Below are positions 1-9,909 of a DNA stretch of 64,000 bases, in pieces; position 1 is the first letter of the stretch; every line of letters starts with the position of its first letter. The stretch lies in contig NZ_PPTR01000005.1 in assembly GCF_003339845.1 (NCBI RefSeq), positions 124,001-188,000 of the forward strand, read 5' to 3'. Origin of the DNA: Gordonibacter sp. 28C (GTDB lineage: Bacteria; Actinomycetota; Coriobacteriia; Coriobacteriales; Eggerthellaceae). The notes beneath the pieces are model-generated. The model saw only the letters and a list, made by a program, of their open reading frames with translations, searched no databases and was not told where the DNA came from. The position numbers and the translations under genes were made by a program.

Positions 1-1937
1 TGGACACCGTGTCCAGCGTGTGCGGCATGGACAAGGAGATCCTGGAGAAGGTGTACGCCACGTACGCCTCCACCGGCGCCCCCGACAAGTCCGGCACCAT
101 CCTGTACGCGCTCGGCCAGACGCAGCACACCTACGGCGCGCAGAACTGCCGCTCCATGGGCATCCTGCAGCTCTTGCTGGGCAACGTGGGCGTGGCCGGC
201 GGCGGCGTGAACGCGCTGCGCGGCGAGCCCAACGTGCAGGGAGCCACCGACATGGGCATGCTCGTGGCGAACCAACCCGGCTACCTGAACTGGCCCACCG
301 AGTACGGAACGCCGTCTCTGCGCGCGTGGTGCGAGAAGGAGACGTACTCCGACGGCTACTACACCAACAAGCCGAAGTTCGTCGTGTCCGCGCTCAAGGA
401 ATGGTTCGGCGACGCGGCCACGGTCGACAACGACTACGGCTACGACTGGTGGCCGAAGGTGCCGAAGAGCCCCGACTACTCCATCATCGGCTCGTTCGAG
501 CTCATGAGCCAGGGCATCATCAAGGGCTACTTCAACTGGGGCATGAACCCCTGCCACTCGGCCCCGAACGCCAGCAACGTGCGCCGCGCCATGGCGAACC
601 TCGACTGGCTCGTGGTGGCCGACTGGGTGGAGACGGAGTCGGCCTGCTTCTGGAAGGCCCCCGACATGAACCCGGCCGACGTCGACACCACGGTGTACTT
701 CCTGCCGGCGGCGCTCATCTACGAGAAGCCCGGCATCATCGCGAACTCCGGCCGCTGGCTGCAGTGGCGCAACCAGGCCGTCGAGCCGTGGGACGAGGCC
801 AAGCCCGATTACGAGATCTGCGACGTGCTGTGGACGGCCATCGTCGACCTCTACAAGAAGGAAGGCGGCGTGGCGCCCGAACCCATCGTGAACACGAAGT
901 GGGACTACTACGTGGACGGCAAGATCGACCCGCGTCCCGTGAACTGGGCCCTCAACGGCTACGTGTACGATGGCACCGAGTGCGACACGACCTCGGCCGC
1001 CCCGAAGACCGAGCTGCTCTCCTCGTTCGCGAACCTGAAGGCCGACGGAACCACGGCCTGCGGCATGTGGATCTACACCGGCTTCTGGGCCAACAACGAC
1101 GCGCCGCTCGATCCGGCCGAGCAGGCCGCCGGCGGCCGCAACACCGAGGATCCCTCGGGGCTGGGCCTTTACCCGAAGTTCTCGTTCGCCTGGCCGCTCA
1201 ACCGCCGCATCATCTACAACCGCGCCTCCGCCGACATGGAGGGCAAGCCGTGGAACCCGGACCGCGCGCTCGTGGAATGGACGGGCGAGAAGTGGGTGCA
1301 GAACGACGTGGGCGACTTCGTGGCCGTGTCCAACGGAACCCCCGTGCCGCCGAACAACAAGGCGTTCATGATGCTCTGGGAGCAGCACGCGCGCCTGGAG
1401 AGCTACAGCATGGGCGACGGGCCCTTGCCCGAGCACTTCGAGCCCTTCGAGAGCCCGGCCGACAACCAGCTGAACGGCCGTCAGAACTCGCCGTGCGTGC
1501 GTTTCGCCGAGTTCGAGTCGGTCAAGCGCGGCGACCGCTCCGAGTTCCCCATCGCGGTGACCACCTACTCGGTCACCGAGCACTGGCAGACCGGTGGCCA
1601 GACCCGCACGTGCCCGGCCCTGGTCGAGGCCATGCCCGAGCAGTTCGTGGAGATGTCGCTGGAGCTTGCCGAGGAGCGCGGCATCAAGAACGGCGAGAAG
1701 GTCCGCGTGCGCAACAACCGCGGCTCGGTCGAGGTCATGGCCTTGGTCACGCCGCGCTTCAAGCCGTTCACGGTGGACGGCAAGACCGTGCACCAGGTGG
1801 GCATGACGCACCACTTCGGCTGGGCGGGCGAGTACGCCACGGGCGACATCGTCAACGACCTGCCGCCGAACGTGGGCGACCCGAACTGCTGGGTGCCCGA
1901 GTACAAGGCGTTCCTCGTCGACATCGAGAAGATCTAG
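1..1937 (+). CDS. fdnG: Formate dehydrogenase alpha subunit, C-terminal part (5' truncated)
   Basis: Catalytic molybdopterin (bis-MGD) subunit of a membrane-associated respiratory formate dehydrogenase. The reading frame is open from base 3, so the N-terminus, including the FeS cluster and the Cys or selenocysteine position, lies outside the window. About 644 codons are visible. The segments LLLGNVGVAGGGVNALRG and NVQGATDMGMLV (near bases 170-265) match the conserved FdnG core, and the C-terminal dinucleotide-binding domain is recognisable around KVRVRNNRGSVEVMAL (bases 1697-1744). The FeS and cytochrome b subunit genes follow directly, which fixes the identity as the FdnGHI type rather than a soluble NAD-linked enzyme. 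Whether it carries selenocysteine cannot be decided here. Confidence 0.93.
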   Translation, partial: DTVSSVCGMDKEILEKVYATYASTGAPDKSGTILYALGQTQHTYGAQNCRSMGILQLLLGNVGVAGGGVNALRGEPNVQGATDMGMLVANQPGYLNWPTEYGTPSLRAWCEKETYSDGYYTNKPKFVVSALKEWFGDAATVDNDYGYDWWPKVPKSPDYSIIGSFELMSQGIIKGYFNWGMNPCHSAPNASNVRRAMANLDWLVVADWVETESACFWKAPDMNPADVDTTVYFLPAALIYEKPGIIANSGRWLQWRNQAVEPWDEAKPDYEICDVLWTAIVDLYKKEGGVAPEPIVNTKWDYYVDGKIDPRPVNWALNGYVYDGTECDTTSAAPKTELLSSFANLKADGTTACGMWIYTGFWANNDAPLDPAEQAAGGRNTEDPSGLGLYPKFSFAWPLNRRIIYNRASADMEGKPWNPDRALVEWTGEKWVQNDVGDFVAVSNGTPVPPNNKAFMMLWEQHARLESYSMGDGPLPEHFEPFESPADNQLNGRQNSPCVRFAEFESVKRGDRSEFPIAVTTYSVTEHWQTGGQTRTCPALVEAMPEQFVEMSLELAEERGIKNGEKVRVRNNRGSVEVMALVTPRFKPFTVDGKTVHQVGMTHHFGWAGEYATGDIVNDLPPNVGDPNCWVPEYKAFLVDIEKI

Positions 1938-1948
1938 GGAGGTGTTGA

Positions 1949-2881
1949 ATGATGAGTGACAAAGCCATACTGTTCGACACCTCGCGCTGCAGCGCATGCC
2001 GCGGCTGCCAGGTGGCCTGCAAATGCTGGAACGACCTGCCCTCGACGCTCGAGAAGAACGGCAACCCGTCCACGGGCTCGTACCAAAGCCCCATGGACCT
2101 GAACGCCACCACGCGCCTGCTCATCTCCTTCAACGAGGAGGCGGGCGGAAGCAAGGGCGTGAAGTGGGCCTTCGGCCGCCGCGCGTGCCAGCACTGCACC
2201 GACGCCGGGTGCGTGACCGTCTGCCCGGCCGGCGCCATCACCAAGCACGAGGCCACCGGCCTGGTCACGGTAGACGACTCCAAGTGCGTGGGCTGCCAGT
2301 ACTGCTCCACGGCGTGCCCGTTCGACGTGCCGCATTACCAGGAGGGCCTGCGCACGACGGTGAATAAGTGCACGGGCTGCGTCGACCGCATCGAGCAGGG
2401 CCTCGAGCCCGCCTGCGTCACCACGTGCCAGCCGGACGCGCTTCTGTTCGGCGACCGCGACGAGATGATCGCCATCGCCCACGAGCGCGTCGATTTCCTC
2501 AAGGCCAAGGGCTACGAGGACGCGGTGGTCTACGGCGAGGACGAGATGGGCGGCCTGCACGTCATCCAGGTTCTCAAGTACGGCGTGGCCGCGCACGGCC
2601 AGGTGGAGAACCCGCAGGCGAACCCGGTTGTGGGTCTGACGCAGATCATGAAGCCGATCACCGGCGTCGCCACGGGCGTGACCGTGGCCGGCCTCGCCGC
2701 CATGTTCGCGCTCGGCATCGGGTACAAGCGCGACAAGCTGGCCTACAACCCGGATACGGAGGACACCGTCTCCGTGACCACCGGCGAGGTGGTCAAGCAC
2801 GGCGACGGCCAAGACGAGGAGTCGGTGATGGAGCACATCACCGAGAACCTGGGCGGCAAGAAAGGAGGCCGTGATGAGTAA
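1949..2881 (+). CDS. fdnH: Formate dehydrogenase beta subunit, 4x[4Fe-4S] ferredoxin-like
   Basis: Electron-transfer subunit passing electrons from the alpha subunit to cytochrome b. It is 310 aa, the usual length. Sixteen cysteines fall into four groups: Cys14/17/20/24, Cys80/83/88/92, Cys113/116/119/123 and Cys141/144/156/160. A single hydrophobic helix near residues 228-253 matches the C-terminal membrane anchor of FdnH. The start is one of two tandem ATGs (1949, 1952) after GGGAGGTG at 1937-1944; spacing slightly favours 1952. The gene lies 11 bases after the alpha subunit stop and overlaps the next gene, so the three are one operon. Confidence 0.95.
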   Translation: MMSDKAILFDTSRCSACRGCQVACKCWNDLPSTLEKNGNPSTGSYQSPMDLNATTRLLISFNEEAGGSKGVKWAFGRRACQHCTDAGCVTVCPAGAITKHEATGLVTVDDSKCVGCQYCSTACPFDVPHYQEGLRTTVNKCTGCVDRIEQGLEPACVTTCQPDALLFGDRDEMIAIAHERVDFLKAKGYEDAVVYGEDEMGGLHVIQVLKYGVAAHGQVENPQANPVVGLTQIMKPITGVATGVTVAGLAAMFALGIGYKRDKLAYNPDTEDTVSVTTGEVVKHGDGQDEESVMEHITENLGGKKGGRDE

Positions 2882-3641
2882 GGGACCAGTCATGGTTTCC
2901 GCCGAGGAGACCGCGAAGAACCAGGCGTTCCTCGAGCAGATGTCCGCGCGCGGCACGGAGCGCTACATCAAGCGCCACTCCAAGCAGGCCCGTTGGACGC
3001 ACGGCATCACCATCGTCGCGTGCATCCTGCTGTGCATTTCGGGGCTGTTCGTGTTCGTGCCGCAGCTTGCCGCCGCGGCCGGGGCCGACACGGTGTTCGT
3101 CATCCGCATGTCCCACCGCGTGCTCGGCGTCATCTTCGTGCTCGTGCCCTTGATCAGCGCCATCGCGGCACCCAAGGGCGTGGCCCACATCTTCAAGAAC
3201 CTGTTCGACCGGTGGGACTCCGACGACAAGAAGTGGATGGCGCTGTTCTTCCCGTACCTGTTCATGGCCAAGTGGATCCACATGCCCGACCAGCGCGAGG
3301 TCAAGAGCGGCCAGCGCTTCGCCGACGGCATGCTGTGGTTTGCCGGGGCGCTCATGGGCGTCACGGGCGTCATCCTGCTTTTGGGCACGACGCTCGTCGA
3401 CTTCGGCTCCGGCGTGCACGGCGTGGCGCTGTTCCTGCACGACATCGGCTTTCTGCTGATCGCCGTGTTCGGCTTGGCTCACATCTTCCTGGGCGCGGGC
3501 ATCTTCCAGCCGTACCGGGGCACGCACAAGCTCATGTTCGGCGACGGCACCGTCTCCGAGTCCGACGCCCTGTACCACTGGGGCCACTGGGCTCGCGAGG
3601 AGATCGCCAGCGGCGAGAACGTCGTCGAGAAGAAGGCGTAA
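2874..3641 (+). CDS. fdnI: Formate dehydrogenase gamma subunit, cytochrome b556
   Basis: Membrane di-haem cytochrome b that takes electrons from the beta subunit and reduces quinone. It has 255 aa with about four hydrophobic helices (residues roughly 40-70, 78-105, 148-175, 182-210). His residues near helix ends (RMSHRVLG, FLHDIGF, GLAHIFLG) are candidate haem ligands. ATG 2874 is preferred over the in-frame GTG at 2871 because AAAGGAGG lies at 2861-2868; the gene overlaps the last codons of fdnH by 8 bases, implying translational coupling. Confidence 0.93.
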   Translation: MSKGPVMVSAEETAKNQAFLEQMSARGTERYIKRHSKQARWTHGITIVACILLCISGLFVFVPQLAAAAGADTVFVIRMSHRVLGVIFVLVPLISAIAAPKGVAHIFKNLFDRWDSDDKKWMALFFPYLFMAKWIHMPDQREVKSGQRFADGMLWFAGALMGVTGVILLLGTTLVDFGSGVHGVALFLHDIGFLLIAVFGLAHIFLGAGIFQPYRGTHKLMFGDGTVSESDALYHWGHWAREEIASGENVVEKKA

Positions 3642-3692
3642 GGCACCAAAAAAAACGCGGGACCGCCTGGCGCTTTGCGCGCCGGCGGCTCC

Positions 3693-3742
3693 GCTGGCCG
3701 TTCGCAGGAGCTCTCCCGCAAGCGCCCCTGCGAACGGCCAGC
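3693..3742. repeat. 16-bp perfect inverted repeat between fdnI and fdhE
   Basis: Bases 3693-3708 are the exact reverse complement of 3727-3742 with an 18-base loop, in the 165-base gap between fdnI and fdhE. No T-run follows, so it is not a textbook terminator. In the mRNA it would form a strong hairpin that could protect the fdnGHI part or reduce read-through into fdhE. Confidence 0.6.
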
Positions 3743-3806
3743 ACCCGGGGGTGCTGACGCCGATCGGAAAACGACCGAACGACACGACCAAACGACAAGG
3801 AACCCT

Positions 3807-4706
3807 ATGAACCTGAAAGCAATCGACGCGGCCCTGGCCGCCTACCGCGGCAAGCTCGACGAGGGCGATGCCGCCCGTCTGGAGTTCTTCCGCAAGCTGT
3901 GGGACGCGGTGAGCGCGGATGCGGCGCCCGGCGCCGGCTACGACGTCCCTTCCGAGGCCGACCTGCGCGCCTGGTACGCGGCGGGAGAGCCCGTGCTCGC
4001 GCATGCGCCGGCCGCGATCGACAGCGCCTCGTTCTCGGAGGCCCTCGAGCGCGCGGCCGCCTGCGCGGCCGAGCACGGCGGCTTCGAAGGCGGCACGGTC
4101 GAGGCGCTCGGCCGCGTGAAATGGGATCGCATCGTGGCCGCGAGCCCGCTCGACGAAGCCGGCAAGGACCCGGCGGCCTACCTCGACGCTTTGGCGGGGC
4201 TGCTGGCGGACGACGGCATGACGGAGGGCCAGGCCCGCACGGCGGCGCTCGTGGCGTCGCTCGCGCTGCGCTCCCAGTTGGAGTCTCCCGCACGCGCCGT
4301 TTCCCGCGCGCTCGACGAGGCCGGATGCGAGTTTCCGCATCCGCTGGCCTGCCCGGTGTGCGGCGGCGCGCCGGTCGCGGGCCGCGTGGGGGGCGAGAAC
4401 TCCACCCAGGGGCGCGGCAAGACGCTCTGGTGCGCGCAGTGCGGCACGACGTGGGAGATCGAGCGCGTGCGCTGCGCGCGCTGCGGCACGCAGAACCAGG
4501 CGCGCCTGCACTACTTCAACGTGGAGGGCGACGACGCCCACCGCATCGCCACGTGCGACGAGTGCGGCGGCTACCTGCGCACCGTGTACGCCGACGACGC
4601 GCTCGCGCCGTTCTCGTTCGAAGTGGAGGACGTGGTCATGGCGCGCCTCGACGCCATAGCGGCCGACCCGGCCTTCGCCGGCGGAGCGGGCGCGTCCGCC
4701 GAATAG
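3807..4706 (+). CDS. fdhE: Formate dehydrogenase accessory protein FdhE
   Basis: FdhE-family protein needed for maturation of membrane formate dehydrogenases. It has 299 aa. The C-terminal half carries the family's rubredoxin-like cysteine pairs: CPVCGG, CAQCG, CARCG and CDECGG (about residues 188-256). The ATG at 3807 (MNLKAIDA) is chosen because ACAAGGA lies just upstream; an in-frame extension back to 3675 runs through the inverted repeat and looks non-coding. It sits between the fdn structural genes and fdhD, the normal context. The N-terminal half is weakly conserved, as is typical of the family. Confidence 0.9.
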   Translation: MNLKAIDAALAAYRGKLDEGDAARLEFFRKLWDAVSADAAPGAGYDVPSEADLRAWYAAGEPVLAHAPAAIDSASFSEALERAAACAAEHGGFEGGTVEALGRVKWDRIVAASPLDEAGKDPAAYLDALAGLLADDGMTEGQARTAALVASLALRSQLESPARAVSRALDEAGCEFPHPLACPVCGGAPVAGRVGGENSTQGRGKTLWCAQCGTTWEIERVRCARCGTQNQARLHYFNVEGDDAHRIATCDECGGYLRTVYADDALAPFSFEVEDVVMARLDAIAADPAFAGGAGASAE

Positions 4707-4798
4707 CCCCGCGCTCCCGCCGCTTGAACGCTAGCATCGGGAGAAAGAAGGCGCCGCGGGAAGGCGCCGCCGCAGAACCTACGAGGAAAGGAGGCCGC

Positions 4799-5551
4799 AT
4801 GGCCGTTATCGAGTACCGGGCATCCGCGCCGCGCACCACGGCCGAGCGGCCCATACGCATATTCCTGAACGACGCCCCCGTGGCGGTGAGCCAGGGCAGC
4901 CCCTACGACTTGGCGGAACTGGCCGTGGGCTACCTGCTGTCCGAGGGCCTCATCGCCGATCGCGAACGCTTCGTGGAGGTCACGGCCGACCCCGAGGCGG
5001 CTGCCGTGTACGTGGCCAGCGGCGAGCGCGCCGCGGAGGGCTACGTTCCGCTGCACCGCGTGACCTCGGCCGGCTGCGCCCGCTCGGCGCTGCTCTCGGG
5101 CGGCGGCGACGTGCCGGCCCCCGCGCGGCTCGAAACGAGCGCGCGCTTCGACGCCGACGCGCTGCTGGCCCAGATGGACGAGCTCTGCGAGCGCAGCCCG
5201 CGCCGCAACACCGGCGAGTGCGTGCACGGGTGCGGCCTGGGAGACGGGCGTGCGGGCGGGCTCTTGCTCGTGCGCGAGGACATCGGCCGGCACAACGCCA
5301 TGGACAAGCTCATCGGCCAGGCGTGGCTCGACCGCGCGGGCGTGGGCGACAAGGCGCTGTTTATCACGGGCCGCATCAGCTGCGAGATGGCGCTCAAGGC
5401 CCATCGCGCCGGCTGCCCCGTGCTCGTGTCGCGCAAGTCCGCCACCGACGAGGCCGCCCGCCGCGCCGAGGAGCTGGGCGTGACGCTGGTGTCGCACTGC
5501 CGCGACGGCCGCCTGCGCGTGCTCTCCTGCCCCGACCGCATCGCGGGGTAG
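4799..5551 (+). CDS. fdhD: Formate dehydrogenase sulfurtransferase FdhD
   Basis: FdhD passes sulfur from a cysteine desulfurase to the molybdenum cofactor of formate dehydrogenase. It has 250 aa, a normal length. The family block around LLVREDIGRHNAMDKLIG (near residue 156) and the later GRISCEMALKAHRAG are clear. Cysteine content is unusual: in the loop where many FdhD proteins have a CxxC pair only Cys93 (SAGCARS) is present, while the normally TGG-containing block reads TGECVHGCGL, adding Cys141 and Cys145. The start ATG follows AGGAAAGGAGG at 4783-4793. It lies 92 bases after fdhE. Confidence 0.93.
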   Translation: MAVIEYRASAPRTTAERPIRIFLNDAPVAVSQGSPYDLAELAVGYLLSEGLIADRERFVEVTADPEAAAVYVASGERAAEGYVPLHRVTSAGCARSALLSGGGDVPAPARLETSARFDADALLAQMDELCERSPRRNTGECVHGCGLGDGRAGGLLLVREDIGRHNAMDKLIGQAWLDRAGVGDKALFITGRISCEMALKAHRAGCPVLVSRKSATDEAARRAEELGVTLVSHCRDGRLRVLSCPDRIAG

Positions 5552-5662
5552 GGGCCGGGCGGGGAGCCTTTTCCAGCGGGTTCTCGCCGCGTTCCCGGCA
5601 ACGCTTGCGTGCCGGATCGGCGGCGGGGGCGGGCACGGCTCGCGGGTCGGGCCCGAGCGGTG

Positions 5663-5668
5663 TACAAT
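5663..5668 (+). promoter_or_regulatory. -10 element upstream of the LigB/AMMECR1 fusion gene
   Basis: TACAAT preceded by TG resembles a sigma-70 -10 box, about 75 bases before the gene start. No convincing -35 hexamer is visible at 17 bases, so this is tentative. Confidence 0.4.
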
Positions 5669-5741
5669 GGCGGAAAACGCCCGCTTCGCGTGGTGCAGTC
5701 GCCTTCGCGCTCCGGGCCGATCTTGCATGAAGGAGCCGCAC

Positions 5742-7163
5742 ATGAGCATCGTCGCCGCCTACGTCGTACCCCATCCGCCGCTCATCGTGCCCGCCGTCGG
5801 GCACGGCGAGGAGCGCGCCATCCAGCGCACCGTCGACGCCTACGAGGAGGTGGCCCGGCGCATCGCCGCCCACGCGCCCGACACCATCGTGGTCGTCTCT
5901 CCCCATGCCCCGCTCTACTACGATTGCTTCCACATCTCCACCGGCGACGCCGCCCATGGGGACATGGGGCAGTTCGGGGCTTGGGACGCCGCCATGAACG
6001 TGCCCTACGACCCCTCGTTCGCCGCCGCGGTGTCGGCTTGCGCCCGCGCGCGCGGCGTGCCCATCTGCGGCAGCGGCATGCGCGACGGCGAGCTCGACCA
6101 TGCGACCTTCGTGCCGCTCCACTTCGTGAACGAGCGCTACGCGGATTACCGGCTCGTGCGCGTGGGCCTGGCGGGCCTGCCGCCGGCCGACCACCGGGAG
6201 ATCGGCCGCTGCATCGCCGAAGCGGCGCGCGACCTGGATCGGAGCTGCGTGCTCGTGGCTTCGGGCGACCTCTCCCACAAGCTCAAGGAAAGCGGTCCCT
6301 ACGGCTTCGCGCCCGAGGGCCCCGTGTTCGACCGCAACGTCACGGCCCTGCTCGATGCGGGCGACCTCGAGGGTCTGTTCACGTTCGACGAGGCGTTCCT
6401 CGAAGAGGCTGCCGAGTGCGGGCTTCGTTCGTTCCAGATCATGGCCGGCGCGTTGGACGGCGTGGCCTGCACCCATGAGCTGCTGAGCTACGAGGGGCCG
6501 TTCGGCGTGGGCTACGCGGTGGCGGCTTTCGAGGTTCAGGGAGCGGATGGCGACGGAGCGGTGGCCTCGGCGGTGGACGCGGCGGCCGACAGGCGGGGTG
6601 CCGACGACGCGGTGGGCGAGAACGGCGCCGACCCGTTCGTCGCACTGGCTCGCGCCTCGGTGGAGGGCTTCGTGCGCACGGGGCGTCCCATCGCGCGCCC
6701 CGAGGGGCTTCCCATCGAGCTCGCCGATACGCGGGCGGGCGTGTTCGTGTCGCTGCACGAGGGCGGCGACCTGCGCGGGTGCATCGGCACCATAGAGCCC
6801 GTTACCGGCTCCGTGGCCGACGAGATCGTCCGCAACGGCGTGGCCGCCGCAAGCGAGGACCCGCGCTTCCCGCCGGTGGGCGAGGAGGAGCTGGACTTCC
6901 TTTCGTACTCGGTGGACGTGCTGTTCCCGCCCGAGCCCGTCGACTCCGAGGCGCAGCTCGACCCCGCGCGCTACGGCGTCATCGTCACGAAGGGTTGGCG
7001 GCGAGGCTTGCTGCTGCCCTGCTTGGAAGGCGTGGAAACCGTGGCCGAGCAGGTATCCATCGCCCGCGCCAAGGCGGGCATCGCCGCAGACGAGGACGGC
7101 GTGCGGCTCGAGCGCTTCGAAGTCGTGCGCCACGACCGCGGAGGCGGGGCCCGGCGTGGATAG
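5742..7163 (+). CDS. AmmeMemoRadiSam system fusion: LigB-like dioxygenase domain + AMMECR1 domain
   Basis: A 473-aa fusion. Residues about 1-270 resemble class III extradiol dioxygenase (LigB) proteins, with histidines at PHPPLIV, SPHAPLYYD and GDLSHKLK that would form the metal site. After a low-complexity Ala/Asp-rich linker (about 270-300), the rest is an AMMECR1 domain (VFVSLHEGGDLRGCIGTI, EDPRFPPV, GVIVTKGWRRGLLLP). The family function is not established. ATG 5742 is preferred to ATG 5727 because AAGGAG at 5729-5734 is correctly spaced for it. The gene overlaps the next by 8 bases, a radical SAM enzyme that forms the third component of the predicted AmmeMemoRadiSam system. Confidence 0.85.
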   Translation: MSIVAAYVVPHPPLIVPAVGHGEERAIQRTVDAYEEVARRIAAHAPDTIVVVSPHAPLYYDCFHISTGDAAHGDMGQFGAWDAAMNVPYDPSFAAAVSACARARGVPICGSGMRDGELDHATFVPLHFVNERYADYRLVRVGLAGLPPADHREIGRCIAEAARDLDRSCVLVASGDLSHKLKESGPYGFAPEGPVFDRNVTALLDAGDLEGLFTFDEAFLEEAAECGLRSFQIMAGALDGVACTHELLSYEGPFGVGYAVAAFEVQGADGDGAVASAVDAAADRRGADDAVGENGADPFVALARASVEGFVRTGRPIARPEGLPIELADTRAGVFVSLHEGGDLRGCIGTIEPVTGSVADEIVRNGVAAASEDPRFPPVGEEELDFLSYSVDVLFPPEPVDSEAQLDPARYGVIVTKGWRRGLLLPCLEGVETVAEQVSIARAKAGIAADEDGVRLERFEVVRHDRGGGARRG

Positions 7164-8043
7164 CGTTGACGCGGCGGCCGAGGAGGCTGCGCCTGCATCG
7201 CGGCGCAAGGGCCGTGCCGTCTGCCGCGTCTGCCCGCACGCCTGCGCGCCCGCCGAGGGCGCCCGCGGGATATGCCGCGCCCGCGTCGCGCGGGGCGGGG
7301 AGGTGGCCTGCGAGAACTACGGCCGCGTGACGTCGCTCGCGCTCGACCCCGTGGAGAAGAAGCCGCTCGCGCGCTGGCGCCCCGGCACGCTCGTGCTGTC
7401 CGCGGGCTCCTACGGCTGCAACCTGCGCTGCCCGTTCTGCCAGAACGCCGAGATAGCCTGCGCGGGCGAGGACGACGTGTCATGGCGCGCGCTGGAGCCG
7501 GCCGAGCTCGTGGCGTTGGCGACGGAGGCGCGGCCGCGCGGATGCGTCGGCATAGCCTACACGTACAACGAGCCCTTCGTCGGCTTCGAGTTCGTGCGCG
7601 ACACCGCCCGGCTCGCCCGCGAGGCCGGGTTGGCGAACGTGGTGGTGAGCAACGGCATGATCAACCCCGGGCCGCTCGCCGAGGTGCTGCCGTTCATCGA
7701 CGCCGCCAACATCGACCTCAAGGGGTTCACGCGGGAATTCTACGATCTCGTGGGCGGCGACTTGGACACGGTGAAGGCGACCATAGCGGCCCTGGTCGCT
7801 TGCCCTACCTGCCATGTGGAGGTGACCACGCTCGTCGTCCCCAGCTTGAACGACGATCCCGCCGAGATCGACGCGGCGGCCTCCTGGCTCGCCTCGCTCG
7901 ATCCTTTCGTTCCGTACCACCTCACGCGCTTCTTCCCCTGCCATCGTATGGCAGACCGCGCGCCCACGCCCGTGCCCGCGCTGCGCGAGCTCGCCGCCGT
8001 CGCGCGCCGCCACCTGAACGACGTGCTGCTGGGCAACTGCTGA
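7156..8043 (+). CDS. AmmeMemoRadiSam system radical SAM enzyme (PflA-like)
   Basis: A 295-aa radical SAM protein related to pyruvate formate-lyase activating enzymes. The cluster motif CNLRCPFC (CxxxCxxC) lies near residues 94-101, and an N-terminal CRVCPHAC...GICRAR segment is typical of this subgroup. YTYNEPFVGFEF and NIDLKGF are further family blocks. It overlaps the upstream fusion gene by 8 bases, so the two are translated together. The substrate is unknown; gene context is the main reason for assigning it to this system rather than to a glycyl radical enzyme, since no pfl-like gene is nearby. Confidence 0.88.
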   Translation: MDSVDAAAEEAAPASRRKGRAVCRVCPHACAPAEGARGICRARVARGGEVACENYGRVTSLALDPVEKKPLARWRPGTLVLSAGSYGCNLRCPFCQNAEIACAGEDDVSWRALEPAELVALATEARPRGCVGIAYTYNEPFVGFEFVRDTARLAREAGLANVVVSNGMINPGPLAEVLPFIDAANIDLKGFTREFYDLVGGDLDTVKATIAALVACPTCHVEVTTLVVPSLNDDPAEIDAAASWLASLDPFVPYHLTRFFPCHRMADRAPTPVPALRELAAVARRHLNDVLLGNC

Positions 8044-8141
8044 GGCGGCGCACTGCCTGCGCTCGACTGCGCGGCGCGCCCTCCTCGCCGAACGGTTTGC
8101 GCATCCGCTATACTGGCTCCTAACCGCTTTTGAGGAGAGCC

Positions 8142-8966
8142 ATGCTGCCGTATTTCAAGAAGTACCTGTTCGCCGCCTACGCGCTGTCCGTGCTGATACC
8201 CGTGGCCTCCCTGGCCGCTTTCTCGGTGGTCATGGGCGGCAACGTGGTCAAGACGCTGCCGGGGCTGTTCTCGTCGCTCATGCTGTTCGTCGCCTGCCTG
8301 TACGCCATGCCGCGGATCATGGGCCAGATGGCCGATAGGAAGGCCGACGCCCTCGTGTCGCTGTACAACGACGCCTGCGACCCGCCGGCCTTCCTGGAGC
8401 AGGCCGAGAAACCCGCAGGCGCCGTGAAGACACCGTACACCGAGGCGGGCTCGTGGTTCCTCTCGTTCTACGCGCTCGCGCTGGCCGACGAGGATCGGGC
8501 GGAGGAGGCGGCGCGCATCGGAGAGAGCATGCGTTTGAGCGCCGTGCAGGCGCAGGATCCGAAGGTTCGGGCGGCGCTGCTCGTGAACATGGAGCCCGTG
8601 GTGCTCAGGCTGCTGGGTGCCCAAGCGGCGCTCGGCGCGGTGGAGGAGGCCGAGCGCTTGCTGGCCGGCGCGCAGGACGCCGAGAGCGCCCAGCGCCGCA
8701 ACTTCCTGGCGTGGGAGCGCGGCGTTCTGGAGGCCCGCCTGGCCGGTGACGACGGCGCGCTGGCGGAGAAGCTCGCGCACGTGCGCCCCCAAGCCGCCTA
8801 TCCGCTGCGCATGCGCGTGCTGGCCGCCGCCGACGAGGCCGCCGTGCACCGGCGGCGCGGCGACGTCGCGCAAGAGCGCGAGTGCCTGCGGTTCGTCGCG
8901 GAGCACGGAAACCGCCTGCCCGCCGTTGCCGCCGCGCAGGAGCGCCTCGCCGAGCTGGACGCCTAG
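8142..8966 (+). CDS. Unrecognised membrane protein with Ala-rich helical domain
   Basis: A 274-aa protein I cannot assign. Two hydrophobic helices (residues about 8-30 and 38-58) anchor it; the rest is Ala/Glu/Arg-rich with helical pairs reminiscent of TPR-like repeats (EEAARIGESM, GAVEEAERLLAGAQDAE), probably cytoplasmic. The start ATG is supported by GAGGAG at 8132-8137. A -10-like TATACT sits at 8109-8114, suggesting its own promoter. It is followed by the pyr leader region, so it is probably monocistronic. Confidence 0.6.
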   Translation: MLPYFKKYLFAAYALSVLIPVASLAAFSVVMGGNVVKTLPGLFSSLMLFVACLYAMPRIMGQMADRKADALVSLYNDACDPPAFLEQAEKPAGAVKTPYTEAGSWFLSFYALALADEDRAEEAARIGESMRLSAVQAQDPKVRAALLVNMEPVVLRLLGAQAALGAVEEAERLLAGAQDAESAQRRNFLAWERGVLEARLAGDDGALAEKLAHVRPQAAYPLRMRVLAAADEAAVHRRRGDVAQERECLRFVAEHGNRLPAVAAAQERLAELDA

Positions 8967-9074
8967 CCGTTCCCAAGCCGCCGCAGCGCGGGGTGCTCGT
9001 TTCGGGTCGCATGCCCTACCTCGTGCAGTCCGCCGCCGTTTTGCATATTCCGAAAGATTTCTGCATAAAAGGGG

Positions 9075-9103
9075 TTACCAAACGGCAACAAAGCGCATAT
9101 ACT
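9075..9103 (+). promoter_or_regulatory. Promoter of pyrRBC
   Basis: TTACCA (9075-9080), a 17-base spacer and TATACT (9098-9103) form a reasonable sigma-70 promoter. Transcription would begin near 9110, exactly at the PyrR-binding loop. The rest of the gap from 8967 holds no gene that I can see. Confidence 0.6.
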
Positions 9104-9109
9104 GCCCTC

Positions 9110-9906
<797 letters not shown>

Positions 9907-9909
9907 GGC

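Noticed and set aside
1-1937. Selenoprotein call for the formate dehydrogenase
   Set aside because: The position of the Cys/selenocysteine codon is outside the window and no in-frame TGA occurs in the visible part.
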